Assembly: GCF_003971255.1 (NCBI RefSeq)
Contig: NZ_CP034660.1
Location: 2,356,001-2,420,000 of the forward strand
Length of the DNA stretch: 64,000 nt
Source of the DNA: Colwellia sp. Arc7-635
Lineage (GTDB): Bacteria > Pseudomonadota > Gammaproteobacteria > Enterobacterales > Alteromonadaceae
Direction: 5' to 3'
Positions 54,052 through 63,300 of this stretch are shown here, in pieces (the first letter of the stretch is position 1; each line of letters begins with the position of its first letter). The position numbers and the translations under genes are program-made. The notes under the pieces are model-generated. The model ran no database searches. It saw only the letters and a program-made list of their open reading frames with translations, and was not told the origin of the DNA.

Positions 54052-54495
54052 ATGTATAAACATATTCTATTTGCCACTGAACTTAATGAAACCAAAAGTT
54101 ATATCGAAGATAAGGTTGCTCAACTACAACAACTGACTAACGCAAAAGTCAGTGTCATTCATGTGGTGGAGCCAATTCCTGAGGTTTATTACGGTGGAGT
54201 TTACGGAGTTGTGCCTAATTTAGACGCAACAGATACCACAAAATTACTAGAAGAACGTGCTAAAGAAAAACTAGAGCCATTAGCTAAAAGACTTAATATT
54301 CCAGCGCAAAATCTTCATGTGCCTATCGGACATATCAGCAGTGAAATATTAGCTTTTGCAGAAAATGAGCAGGTAGATTTAATTATCACAGGGAGCCATG
54401 GCGTTCACGGTTTACAATTACTATTGGGCTCAACATCAAATGCTATTTTACATGGCGCGAAATGCGATGTGCTTGCTGTACGTTTTACTGAATAA
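54052..54495 (+). CDS. universal stress protein (UspA family)
   Basis: 147 residues, the usual length. The ATP-binding motif of the family is present as GSHGVHGLQLLLGSTSNAIL (G-2x-G-9x-G-S/T), and the N-terminal YKHILFATEL strand is typical. It has a good aaaggaa ribosome binding site. It sits between the beta-CASP gene and the phosphorylase, a combination found in stress and anaerobic-growth clusters. Confidence 0.9.
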   Translation: MYKHILFATELNETKSYIEDKVAQLQQLTNAKVSVIHVVEPIPEVYYGGVYGVVPNLDATDTTKLLEERAKEKLEPLAKRLNIPAQNLHVPIGHISSEILAFAENEQVDLIITGSHGVHGLQLLLGSTSNAILHGAKCDVLAVRFTE

Positions 54496-54823
54496 GTGCG
54501 ATACGAAATGTTAACGTTATAAGAATGTTAAGTAATTGAAGAAAAGTTTGCTGATGGCCTGACATTCTTAGTTAACTTTATTAGCAAACTCATAAGGTAT
54601 TATGATGAGTTTGTGGTGTTTGAATTAGCGCCAAGCAGTAGCTAATGTAGACTGTATTTTGCTTTACTAGTTTTAGTTTTAGTTTTAGTAAAGCCAAACA
54701 AAGAAAACTATATTGCCGTGCTGTTGTCGTGCAGCCATGCTAATAACTATAGACTTGTTGATATAAATATCCTGCTTTCGCTCAGTTTCACCCTCTTATT
54801 TTAGTTAAAGGATTTATCTCTAA
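54496..54823. other. 328-base intergenic region with hairpins
   Basis: agtttgct/agcaaact arms (54545-54552 and 54583-54590) and gctttact/agtaaagc arms (54661-54668 and 54687-54694), the latter enclosing three ttttag repeats. One of them may end the usp transcript. No gene is seen. Confidence 0.45.
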
Positions 54824-56352
54824 ATGTTAAAACTCAAATCCGTTGCCATTGATACTTTCAAAGAAAATGTTGCCTATTTACATCGCGACTGTCCTCTGTA
54901 CAGAACCGAAGGCTTTCAAGCATTAATGAAAATAGAAATTTATGTTGAAGACAGCAACAACCCTGTATTGGCGGTGTTAAATATTGTTGATGACAACACC
55001 ATTGTCGATATTAATGAGCTTGGCTTAAGTACTCAGGCTTTTAAACAATTAGATAAGCAACAAGGTGCGAGTGTAAGAATCGCCCCTGCAAAATCCCCTG
55101 TTTCTCTCAAGTCAGTGCACCGAAAAATTGCAGGTGAAACACTGAACAAAAATGAATTTCATATTATTTGCCAAGACATTCTAGAAAACCGTTATTCTAA
55201 AATGGAAATTGCCGCATTTTTAGTGGCTTGTAGCCATAATGGATTGGAGCGTGAGGAAGTGTTTTTTCTCACCAAAGCAATGGTAGATACTGGAAAAAGC
55301 TTGAACTGGGGCGAAGCGATAGTAGTAGATAAACATTGTATAGGTGGTATTCCAGGTAATAGAACCACGATGATCGTGATGCCAATAATAGCGGCGCACG
55401 GTATGTTAATGCCAAAAACATCAAGTCGAGCTATAACGTCACCTGCTGGCACTGCGGACACCATGGAAGTACTCGCTAATGTTGAGCTTTCCATAGAAGA
55501 AATGCAAAAGGTAGTGCAGCAACATCGCGGCATGTTGACCTGGGGAGGGACAGCGCGATTAGCTCCTGTGGACGATATTTTAATCTCAGTTGAACGGCCA
55601 CTATCTATGGATTCAACCGGCCAGTTAGTCGCGTCAATTTTGTCTAAAAAAATAGCCGCCGGCTCTACGCATTTACTGATTGATATCCCTGTTGGCGCTT
55701 CGGCAAAAGTTCATCATAATCAAGAGGCGTTAGCATTACGAAAACTGTTTGAATATATCGGAGACCTCTTTGGTTTGCATATTGAAGTGGTGGTAAGTGA
55801 TGGCTCTCAACCCATTGGTAATGGCATTGGTCCTGCTTTAGAAACAAGAGATGTACAACAGGTATTAAGTAATCATAAAGATGCCCCAATGACTTACGGG
55901 AAAAATCATTACGCTTAGCAGGAAGGATTTTAGAATTTGATCCCGATGTGCGAGGAGGACAAGGCTATAACATTGCTAGGGATATTTTGGAGTCTGGCCG
56001 TGCTTTTGAAAAAATGCAGGCCATCATTTCAGCACAAGGAGCACAGCAAAAGAAGTCCACTAAAGCGATTTTAGAGTATGAAGTCAAAGCAATAAAAACT
56101 GGCTATATTCATGCCATAGATAATTTAAAAATAGCGCACATAGCTAGCTTAGCCGGTGCTCCGATAGATAAATATGCCGGTATTGATCTCATGAAGAAAG
56201 TCGGTGATAAAGTGCATAAAGGCGATGTTCTTTTCATTATCTACGCCTGTTCTAAAAGTAACTTTGAGTTCTCCACACTATTTTCGGATGAAAACAATGC
56301 TTATGTTATCGATAAAAATATCGCAATGAAAGACGATAAATACTTTATTTAA
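54824..56352 (+). pseudogene. archaeal-type AMP/thymidine phosphorylase, frameshifted
   Basis: Two frames join to about 509 residues, the usual length of the longer phosphorylase family typified by archaeal AMP phosphorylase (E. coli DeoA is 440). The core [17 protein letters not shown] and then [20 protein letters not shown] is almost that of the archaeal enzymes. The frame breaks at 55894-55895 (tt where ttt is expected); restoring it gives [19 protein letters not shown] before RGGQGYN. It would split nucleosides or nucleoside monophosphates with phosphate. The PRPP synthetase follows in the same unit. Confidence 0.85.
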
Positions 56353-56373
56353 CTTGCTAGATTAGGAACTTTA

Positions 56374-57297
56374 ATGACCGTAATACTAGGCTTTGACGAT
56401 TACTTAAAACCGGCTCAGCAGTTAGCCAATAGCTTATCAATGCCGTTAAAAATGATTGAACGACATCAATTTCCGGACGGTGAAACGAAGATAACTTTAC
56501 CGACAGAATTACCGAAACAGATCATCATTTGTCGAACGTTAGATCAACCGAATGAGAAACTGATTGAGCTGATCATATCAGCGGCATCAGCTAGAGCACA
56601 AGGTGTTGAACATATAACATTGGTGGCGCCATATTTATGTTATATGCGCCAAGACATTGCTTTTCATCCGGGTGAAGCCATTAGTCAAAAAATAATAGGG
56701 GAATTATTGGGCAATTATTTTGATTGTGTGATCACGATTGACCCTCACCTGCATCGTATTAATGATCTGCGTGAAGCCATTCCTATTGATGACGCTTTTT
56801 CATTACATGCCACCAGCTCGATGTCAGCGTTTATAAAGCAGCACTTTAATAATCCCGTGCTTATTGGCCCTGATCAAGAGTCTGAGCAATGGGTCAAAGC
56901 TATTGCTAAGCCAGATCAATGGAGTTACACCATTGCATCAAAAGAGCGCTTTGGCGATAAAAATGTTGCCGTTACCTTAGGTACACAAGATCAAGGTATT
57001 GATAATACCGAGAATAGTGAAAAAATAAGCCTAGCCAATCGAGATATTGTCATTGTTGATGATATAGCTAGTACCGGAAAAACACTTGAGCAAGCGGTTG
57101 AAAAAATACAACAACAAGCACCGGCGAGTATTTCAATCATAGTGACTCATGCTTTTTTTGTGGATAATGCTATAACAAGGTTAAATGATTTAGGCGTCAC
57201 TAATATTTGGAGTTCAGACAGTGTTGTTCACTGTACTAACGCCTTTAGCATTGTTGAAACTATTGCAAATAAATTGAAGAATAACATGTTGCAATAA
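56374..57297 (+). CDS. ribose-phosphate pyrophosphokinase (non-class-I)
   Basis: 307 residues. The PRPP-binding motif is clear (DIVIVDDIASTGKTLEQAV), and the early segments FPDGETKITLPTELP and LVAPYLCYMRQDIAFHPGEA, then the catalytic-region IDPHLHRI, match PRPP synthetases. It makes PRPP from ribose-5-phosphate and ATP. It is shorter and more diverged than the housekeeping PrsA, so it is probably a second enzyme specialised for salvage with the upstream phosphorylase (22-base gap). Confidence 0.88.
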   Translation: MTVILGFDDYLKPAQQLANSLSMPLKMIERHQFPDGETKITLPTELPKQIIICRTLDQPNEKLIELIISAASARAQGVEHITLVAPYLCYMRQDIAFHPGEAISQKIIGELLGNYFDCVITIDPHLHRINDLREAIPIDDAFSLHATSSMSAFIKQHFNNPVLIGPDQESEQWVKAIAKPDQWSYTIASKERFGDKNVAVTLGTQDQGIDNTENSEKISLANRDIVIVDDIASTGKTLEQAVEKIQQQAPASISIIVTHAFFVDNAITRLNDLGVTNIWSSDSVVHCTNAFSIVETIANKLKNNMLQ

Positions 57298-57312
57298 CGA
57301 TATTATTATCTA

Positions 57313-57376
57313 TGCCGAATTAATATAATAATATCGGCAGGCTTTGTGACAGTAGCAAGTTTAGCTATTGTCACAA
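57313..57376 (+). terminator. two adjacent hairpins after the PRPP synthetase gene
   Basis: tgccgaatta/taatatcggca at 57313-57339 and a 13-base stem ttgtgacagtagc/gctattgtcacaa at 57344-57376 (one wobble). T runs are weak. They lie between convergent genes and can act on both. Confidence 0.5.
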
Positions 57377-57484
57377 CAGATATAGAAGAATAATCAACGA
57401 AATTTTAACTATATTGATGATTTGCCACTTGTAACTTGCTATTCCAAATCAGGTATTAACCACAGTAGGTTTTAGTAACGTCTT

Positions 57485-58687
57485 TTAATGAAAGACCAAT
57501 TCCATTAACTCATCACTCCAAGATGCGGCTTGCCAATAAGAGTGATTAAGCGTGCTAACCGCTTCATTAGAAAAGTCACCTTTATACTTACTATCAATTT
57601 TTTCATAGGCTTTAATCATGTTTAAAATACTGTGATGATTGTGTCCCAATAACTCATCTTTTATATGATCTGAAAGCTTCATTTGACCTATGATGACTTC
57701 AAGATCAACATTTAAAATTGCATCTAAACCAGAAAATAAACCGATAAGGAAATAATTGTCTTTATGCTCATCATTAATAGCCTGTGCATACAGTTCACAA
57801 TGCTTAGCTCTGATCAACAAAGTGCGAAATAATTCAATAGGCTTAGTTGATACCGATAGCAACGAAAATATGATCGCCCAACGTTTAACGACCATGACGC
57901 CCAATTTAACAACCGCTTCTTTTAATGTTGTGATCTCACGTTTTGATGGATAAATAGGACAGTTAACCATTTTTAATATCTTTAACATTAAAAATGGTTC
58001 CGTAGTGATTAAGTCACTGACTTCCTGTACCGATATATCTTCATGACTCAACTCGTTTACAATTCTAAGCATTGCATGTTTACTGGTTTCTAGCTTCTTT
58101 CCAGTCATCATTTGTGGCTTTTCAAGGTAATAGCCTTGAAATAAGCTAAAACCTAATGCCAAACATTTATCGTAAATTTCTTTCGTTTCAATCTTTTCAG
58201 CTAAAAGCGTTTTTCCTGAAAAATTAAATTCTTTTAACCTTTCCTGCAATACATCCATAGGAAACGAAAGTACATCAATTTTTATAATGGATATAAAAGG
58301 CAAAAACAAGTGATTATGTTCTTCAAACGTAAAATCATCTAATGCTAATATATATCCCTGACGGTGCAATTTCGCTAGTACTTTTAGCACTTCTGGTGTT
58401 GGCGTTACAGATTCTAATATTTCTAACACAACAAATTCAGGCGCAATAGGAAAATACAGTTCAGAGGTAATAAAAGTTGCATCTAAGTTAATAAATATTG
58501 GCGCAGTTGGGTTATTTGATGTGTCTAACATACCAGTACAGCAATTGACGATTACATCTAAAGTTGCCTCTCTTGCATTCGAATCAAGAGAAAGATTGCC
58601 ACGATAAAGTAACTCAAAGCCATATAATTTATTACTCTCATCAAGGATGGGTTGGCGAGCAAATAGTACTTCTGATGGCGTATTCAT
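57485..58687 (-). CDS. EAL-HDOD domain protein (degenerate EAL)
   Basis: 400 residues: an EAL-type domain (about 5-200) followed by an HDOD domain (about 200-395), as in the YuxH/CdgJ family. The EAL motif is ELL (FELLYRG), the DDFTFEE segment lacks the catalytic glycine motif, and the late Glu region reads AEKIETKE. Members of this class are usually inactive as phosphodiesterases and act in motility or c-di-GMP signalling by binding partners. It stands alone, opposite the PRPP synthetase gene. A paralogue lies at the right edge of the window. Confidence 0.85.
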   Translation of the reverse strand: MNTPSEVLFARQPILDESNKLYGFELLYRGNLSLDSNAREATLDVIVNCCTGMLDTSNNPTAPIFINLDATFITSELYFPIAPEFVVLEILESVTPTPEVLKVLAKLHRQGYILALDDFTFEEHNHLFLPFISIIKIDVLSFPMDVLQERLKEFNFSGKTLLAEKIETKEIYDKCLALGFSLFQGYYLEKPQMMTGKKLETSKHAMLRIVNELSHEDISVQEVSDLITTEPFLMLKILKMVNCPIYPSKREITTLKEAVVKLGVMVVKRWAIIFSLLSVSTKPIELFRTLLIRAKHCELYAQAINDEHKDNYFLIGLFSGLDAILNVDLEVIIGQMKLSDHIKDELLGHNHHSILNMIKAYEKIDSKYKGDFSNEAVSTLNHSYWQAASWSDELMELVFH

Positions 58688-59200
58688 ATAGCAGTCTTTA
58701 ATTTATTATTATTTGTTAAATTACAGTATAGTCACTAATTAAAAATAGTGTGCGTAACGTGATGATGAATATGAAAAATATTGAATGGGTTTAAAGAACA
58801 TATGACTGTTCAATTAACGAACAATAACATTCTATAGTTGATTGAATTTTTCGCTATTATTTCAACGACAATGAATACGCTTTGCCATGAATTATTTATC
58901 AGGTAGATAAATAGTTCAATCATTGACAATGATACGAAAATTGTTATTTTTCATGCAAAAATAAATTCGTATCAGTATTTTTTATAAAAGTAACTTCGTA
59001 TGAAATAAAAAATATTACTAGCATTGCACGATATCTCTAACGTTTAATTTAGCTTTTATCAAAAATTTTTATTCCGCTGAAGTATAATTAGTATAAATTT
59101 AAATAGAAAACCTTGAAGCAGTCAGCAATGACTAAAATAACGAAAACTCAATGCTCTCTTTATACTGAGTTAGCAAAAATATAATAAAAATTGGAAATAT
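58688..59200. other. 513-base divergent intergenic region
   Basis: Extremely AT-rich, between the EAL-HDOD and kefB-like genes. It should hold both promoters. No further element is recognised apart from short palindromes (atttatcaggtagataaat near 58898). Confidence 0.4.
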
Positions 59201-61048
59201 ATGTTAGAAAACATCTTAATTTACTTAGCTGCGGCCATCGTTGCTGTACCTATTGCTAAACGTTTAGGACTAGGCTCGGTGTTGGGATACCTGTTAGCGG
59301 GTATTTTGATTGGCCCTTTTTTACTCGGCTTAGTAGGAGATCAAACCGACGTTATGCATTTTGCAGAGTTTGGTGTTGTGATGATGCTTTTTTTAGTCGG
59401 CTTAGAATTACACCCTTCTCGTTTATGGAAACTTAGACATTCTATTATTGGCCTTGGCGGCTTGCAAGTTACGCTATCAACCTTAATTATTTTTCTCGCC
59501 TGTTATTACTTACTAGATTTACGATGGCAAACGGCCATGGCAATAGGTTTGATGTTGGCACTTTCTTCAACCGCCATTGTTTTACAAACATTAGCAGAGA
59601 AAGGTTGGAGCAAACAAGAAGCCGGTCAGAACGCTTTTTCTGTACTACTTTTTCAAGATATAGCGGTCATTCCTATATTAGCTTTATTGCCATTACTGGC
59701 ATTTGCTGATTTGTCTGCGGTTGTCAGTGGACAATCACATGGGAGCTTAATTGAAGGTTTTCCTGCTTATGGACAAGTGCTTATTTCTCTTGGCGTTATT
59801 GCGGGGATTATTTGTGCTGGGAAATATATTTCGGCGCCCGTTTTCAGATATATCGCTAACACTCAGCTCCGTGAACTCTTTACCATTTTCGCATTGTTTT
59901 TAGTGATCACTATTGCTGTGTTAATGCAAAAAATAGGCTTGTCTCCAGCACTTGGAACTTTCCTAGCCGGTGTAGTATTAGCCGAAAGTGATTTTAGACA
60001 TGAATTAGAAGCTGATATTGAACCCTTTAAAGGTTTATTACTTGGGCTGTTTTTTATTACCGTAGGTGCTTCAGTTGATTTTCAACTCCTGAGCGAACAA
60101 TTTAGTCTTATTGTATTACTTGTTGTCGGTCTCGTGATCATTAAAGCCTTAGTACTGTATTTTTTAAGTGTGATGTTTAAATTATCAGGCAAACAAAAAT
60201 ACTTATTTACCTTAGCATTAGCTCAAGGCGGTGAATTTGCTTTTGTACTCTTAACACTTACGTCATCGCTACAAATTCTTGATGATGTACAAACAAAGTT
60301 TGTCACCCTAGTGGTGGCTATGTCGATGTTACTAGCCCCCCTACTGTTGATTTTTTACGATAAGGTTATAGATAGAAAGTCAGTTGCCGGTAATAGTTAT
60401 GAGTCAAGTGATGAGATAGAGCCAACAACACAAGTGATCATTGCGGGTTATGGCCGATTTGGTCAAATCATTGGACGTTTATTGTCTGCTCAAGGTTATC
60501 ATCTGTCGATTTTAGACCATAGTCCAAGCCAAATAGAGATGCTAAAACGTTTCGGTAATAAAGTATATTACGGCGATGCTTCAAGGCAGGATTTACTTGA
60601 GGCGGCCGGTGCAGATGATGCAAAACTTTTGGTCATTGCTATTGATGACACGGATAAAGTCATTGAATTGTCTAAGTTAGCTCAAAAACATTTTCCAAAA
60701 TTAAAAATTGTTGCGCGCGCGCGAGATCGACGTCATGCCTACGAATTAATGTCGATAGGTGTTACTGTTTTTAAAAGAGAAACTTTTGATTCAGCATTAA
60801 ACTTAGGGGTTGAAGCACTAAAACTTCTCGGTAACGACGATATTAAAGCGCAACGAGCAGGCGAAATATTTTCCGAACATGATCATGAGTCTTTACGTTT
60901 ACTGGCTGATTTATGGGGTGACGACCACAGCTACGGCGTTGCGGTTAAACAGCGTAAAGAAGATTTACAACGTGTATTAGCGAAAGATAAAGCCGAATTA
61001 GATAAGCTTAATACTTGTCATGGTGAAGAGTGCGAAGACAGTAAATAA
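59201..61048 (+). CDS. kefB: KefB/KefC-type potassium/proton antiporter
   Basis: 615 residues. A CPA2 antiporter domain with about twelve membrane segments (LHFAEFGVVMMLFLVGLEL-type segment, and SSTAIVLQTLAEKG) is followed by a cytoplasmic RCK/TrkA-N domain with the Rossmann GYGRFGQIIGRLL motif and the YYGDASRQDLL segment, then an acidic tail ending ECEDSK. This is the KefB/KefC layout. These channels-antiporters let K+ out and protons in during electrophile stress and are gated by glutathione. No KefF/KefG partner is adjacent. KefC is equally possible. Confidence 0.87.
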   Translation: MLENILIYLAAAIVAVPIAKRLGLGSVLGYLLAGILIGPFLLGLVGDQTDVMHFAEFGVVMMLFLVGLELHPSRLWKLRHSIIGLGGLQVTLSTLIIFLACYYLLDLRWQTAMAIGLMLALSSTAIVLQTLAEKGWSKQEAGQNAFSVLLFQDIAVIPILALLPLLAFADLSAVVSGQSHGSLIEGFPAYGQVLISLGVIAGIICAGKYISAPVFRYIANTQLRELFTIFALFLVITIAVLMQKIGLSPALGTFLAGVVLAESDFRHELEADIEPFKGLLLGLFFITVGASVDFQLLSEQFSLIVLLVVGLVIIKALVLYFLSVMFKLSGKQKYLFTLALAQGGEFAFVLLTLTSSLQILDDVQTKFVTLVVAMSMLLAPLLLIFYDKVIDRKSVAGNSYESSDEIEPTTQVIIAGYGRFGQIIGRLLSAQGYHLSILDHSPSQIEMLKRFGNKVYYGDASRQDLLEAAGADDAKLLVIAIDDTDKVIELSKLAQKHFPKLKIVARARDRRHAYELMSIGVTVFKRETFDSALNLGVEALKLLGNDDIKAQRAGEIFSEHDHESLRLLADLWGDDHSYGVAVKQRKEDLQRVLAKDKAELDKLNTCHGEECEDSK

Positions 61049-61317
61049 TAAGTTGTTAAAAGGTAGCTGTTTATGATTAGTCATGAGCAGTTAATCTATA
61101 CCCGCTTCACTTCAAAATGCTGAGTTCAGTAAGTTGTAAGTTAATTTACTTTATTTGACTTCAGCTTGATCGAGTATGAATAGGTTGTCTAGTTTAATGG
61201 CCCTGTTCATACTACTTATTTTGAACCTTCATCATTATGTCAAAAGTCTTGAGTGTAACTAGCATCAGGTTAATGGCATTACTCCGTACGATAATATTAA
61301 ATAATATAATCTAACAA

Positions 61318-61950
61318 TTAATCACTAACGGCCTTTGGCATATTAGGACAGACCATGCCGGGCTTTCTAGTATCGCAAAGATAAGTTTGTTTAAAGCGCT
61401 GCTGCCAAGCGTTTATTTCTTCAGTTCGAAAACTATCCTGCCAAATTTTTTGAATGTGATAAAAGCTATCTTGCCCTTGTAATATAAGGTGCAAAATTTT
61501 TGCTTCGCTACCATCTTTCTTTGTACAGTGTGTTTGCCAGAGCTCTCTAGGATAGTGATTATAATCTGAAGATTCATTTAGCAAGGTGTATGCGATTGAA
61601 TGTTGGATGGTTACTGTCGAAAATTCGACACAAGAATCATAACCGGGCTTGTCTATCACTTGACGATAATAAGAAATTTCTTTATCAGGTAAAGTAACAC
61701 TAATGACATACGCATCATTAAAGCCACGTGTCGGGTGTTGCCAAACACTTGAATGATAGTTTTCAAGATTTTTAACCGAGAGCTGCCAGCCAACCAAAAA
61801 GCCACTGTAGGGAGTGATAAGGTTTTCACCTTCAAAGTCTGACACTTTATGTTCAATAACATTAGCGCATGACATTAAAGTACTTAAGGTAATAGCAGTA
61901 ACGAAAGGCACTGCTATTAATTTTATTCTTTTAACCATTTTTCTATACAC
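61318..61950 (-). CDS. putative lipoprotein of unknown function
   Basis: 210 residues with a lipoprotein signal peptide: basic start, hydrophobic 12-25 and lipobox Thr-Leu-Met-Ser-Cys around 24-28. The mature part has an NLITPYSGFLVGWQLSV region and a Cys-rich C terminus (CDTRKPGMVCPN). No family is recognised. It should be anchored to the outer or inner membrane. It is convergent with kefB and divergent from yghU. Confidence 0.65.
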   Translation of the reverse strand: MYRKMVKRIKLIAVPFVTAITLSTLMSCANVIEHKVSDFEGENLITPYSGFLVGWQLSVKNLENYHSSVWQHPTRGFNDAYVISVTLPDKEISYYRQVIDKPGYDSCVEFSTVTIQHSIAYTLLNESSDYNHYPRELWQTHCTKKDGSEAKILHLILQGQDSFYHIQKIWQDSFRTEEINAWQQRFKQTYLCDTRKPGMVCPNMPKAVSD

Positions 61951-62137
61951 ACTGATTTACCATTAAAAATTTTCGGTTCAATTTCGATATCAATATATGC
62001 GCTTTGGAAGTACTTTCATATAGTTATTGTCTATTTGATAGCAAGAAGATATAACGATTTTGTCAGAATGACTAGTATTTTCCTTACGTTAAGCATAACG
62101 TATTAAGCATATCATTTTATTAATATGGAAGATGGCA

Positions 62138-63010
62138 ATGAGCGAAGAGAATTCTTATATTCCACCAAAAGTTTGGCAATGGGATACTAATAATGGTGGC
62201 AATTGGGCTAGTATTAATCGCCCTATTTCAGGACCAACACATGATAAAGTTTTAGCAAAAGGCCAGCACCCTTTTCAGCTATATTCCTTAGCAACCCCCA
62301 ACGGCGTTAAAGTAACAATTATGCTTGAAGAATTGCTCGCTTTAGGGATAAAGGAAGCTGAGTATGACGCTTTTCTTATTGATATTAGTAAGGGAGATCA
62401 GTTTGGTAGCGGTTTTGTTGAGATTAATCCTAATTCGAAAATACCAGCCCTATTAGATCAAAGCAGTGAACAATCGATACGTTTATTTGAGTCGGGCTCT
62501 ATATTATTTTACCTAGCCGAAAAGTTTAATACCTTTCTGCCAAGTGATGAAAAACGTGCTGAATGTATGTCTTGGTTATTTTGGCAAATGGGCAGCGCAC
62601 CTTATCTTGGTGGTGGCTTTGGTCATTTCTACGCCTATGCACCAGAAAAAATAGAGTATTGTATTAACCGATTCTCAATGGAAGTAAAACGCCAACTTGA
62701 TGTTTTAGACAAACACCTTGAACACAATAACTACTTATGTGGTGATGAATACACAGTTGCTGATATTGCTGTTTGGCCTTGGTATGGCGCACTTGCGTTA
62801 AACCGTTTATATGATGCGGCAGAGTTTTTAGATTTACAATCTTATAAAAATGTTATGCGCTGGGCTCAACAAATAGATCAGCGCCCTGCTGTCAAGCGTG
62901 GAGTTATGGTTAATAAAACGTGGGGCGAATTATCAACTCAGCTGCATGAGCGTCATAATGCCAGTGATTTTTCAGAGCGAACCCAAGATAAACTTGTTGA
63001 TGACCAGTAA
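62138..63010 (+). CDS. yghU: YghU-type glutathione S-transferase/disulfide-bond reductase
   Basis: About 290 residues from the ATG at 62138, preferred over 62132 because ggaag lies six bases upstream. The sequence follows E. coli YghU throughout: WQWDTNNGGNWASINRPISG, FQLYSLATPNGVKVTIMLEE, then GSGFVEINPNSKIPALLD, and DEYTVADIAVWPWYG. YghU binds two glutathione molecules and reduces disulfides with them. A terminator-like hairpin follows at 63113. Confidence 0.92.
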   Translation: MSEENSYIPPKVWQWDTNNGGNWASINRPISGPTHDKVLAKGQHPFQLYSLATPNGVKVTIMLEELLALGIKEAEYDAFLIDISKGDQFGSGFVEINPNSKIPALLDQSSEQSIRLFESGSILFYLAEKFNTFLPSDEKRAECMSWLFWQMGSAPYLGGGFGHFYAYAPEKIEYCINRFSMEVKRQLDVLDKHLEHNNYLCGDEYTVADIAVWPWYGALALNRLYDAAEFLDLQSYKNVMRWAQQIDQRPAVKRGVMVNKTWGELSTQLHERHNASDFSERTQDKLVDDQ

Positions 63011-63112
63011 TATACGTTGATAGTGTATTAGTTTTATCACTGTTGATCATTGAACATTCTATCAATCAAGTTTAGCTTTACACTTTTGAGAATTCTTATA
63101 GGCGTTAAAACG

Positions 63113-63160
63113 AAAAAGCACAAAGCGTATGATTAAATATGCGCTTTGTGCCAATATTTT
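63113..63160 (+). terminator. intrinsic terminator after yghU
   Basis: gcacaaagcg pairs perfectly with cgctttgtgc; an A run precedes and a short T run follows. Confidence 0.65.
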
Positions 63161-63300
63161 ACTAAATCACTTATTAAATCTATTCGACACTACTCATTTT
63201 ATCGGTAATTGCGATACCACATAGAGCGATGTAATTTTAAATGACTTGCTAGAGTTACTTCACTTAGTTTATTTCCATGCCTAAACGGCTAAATCCCTAG

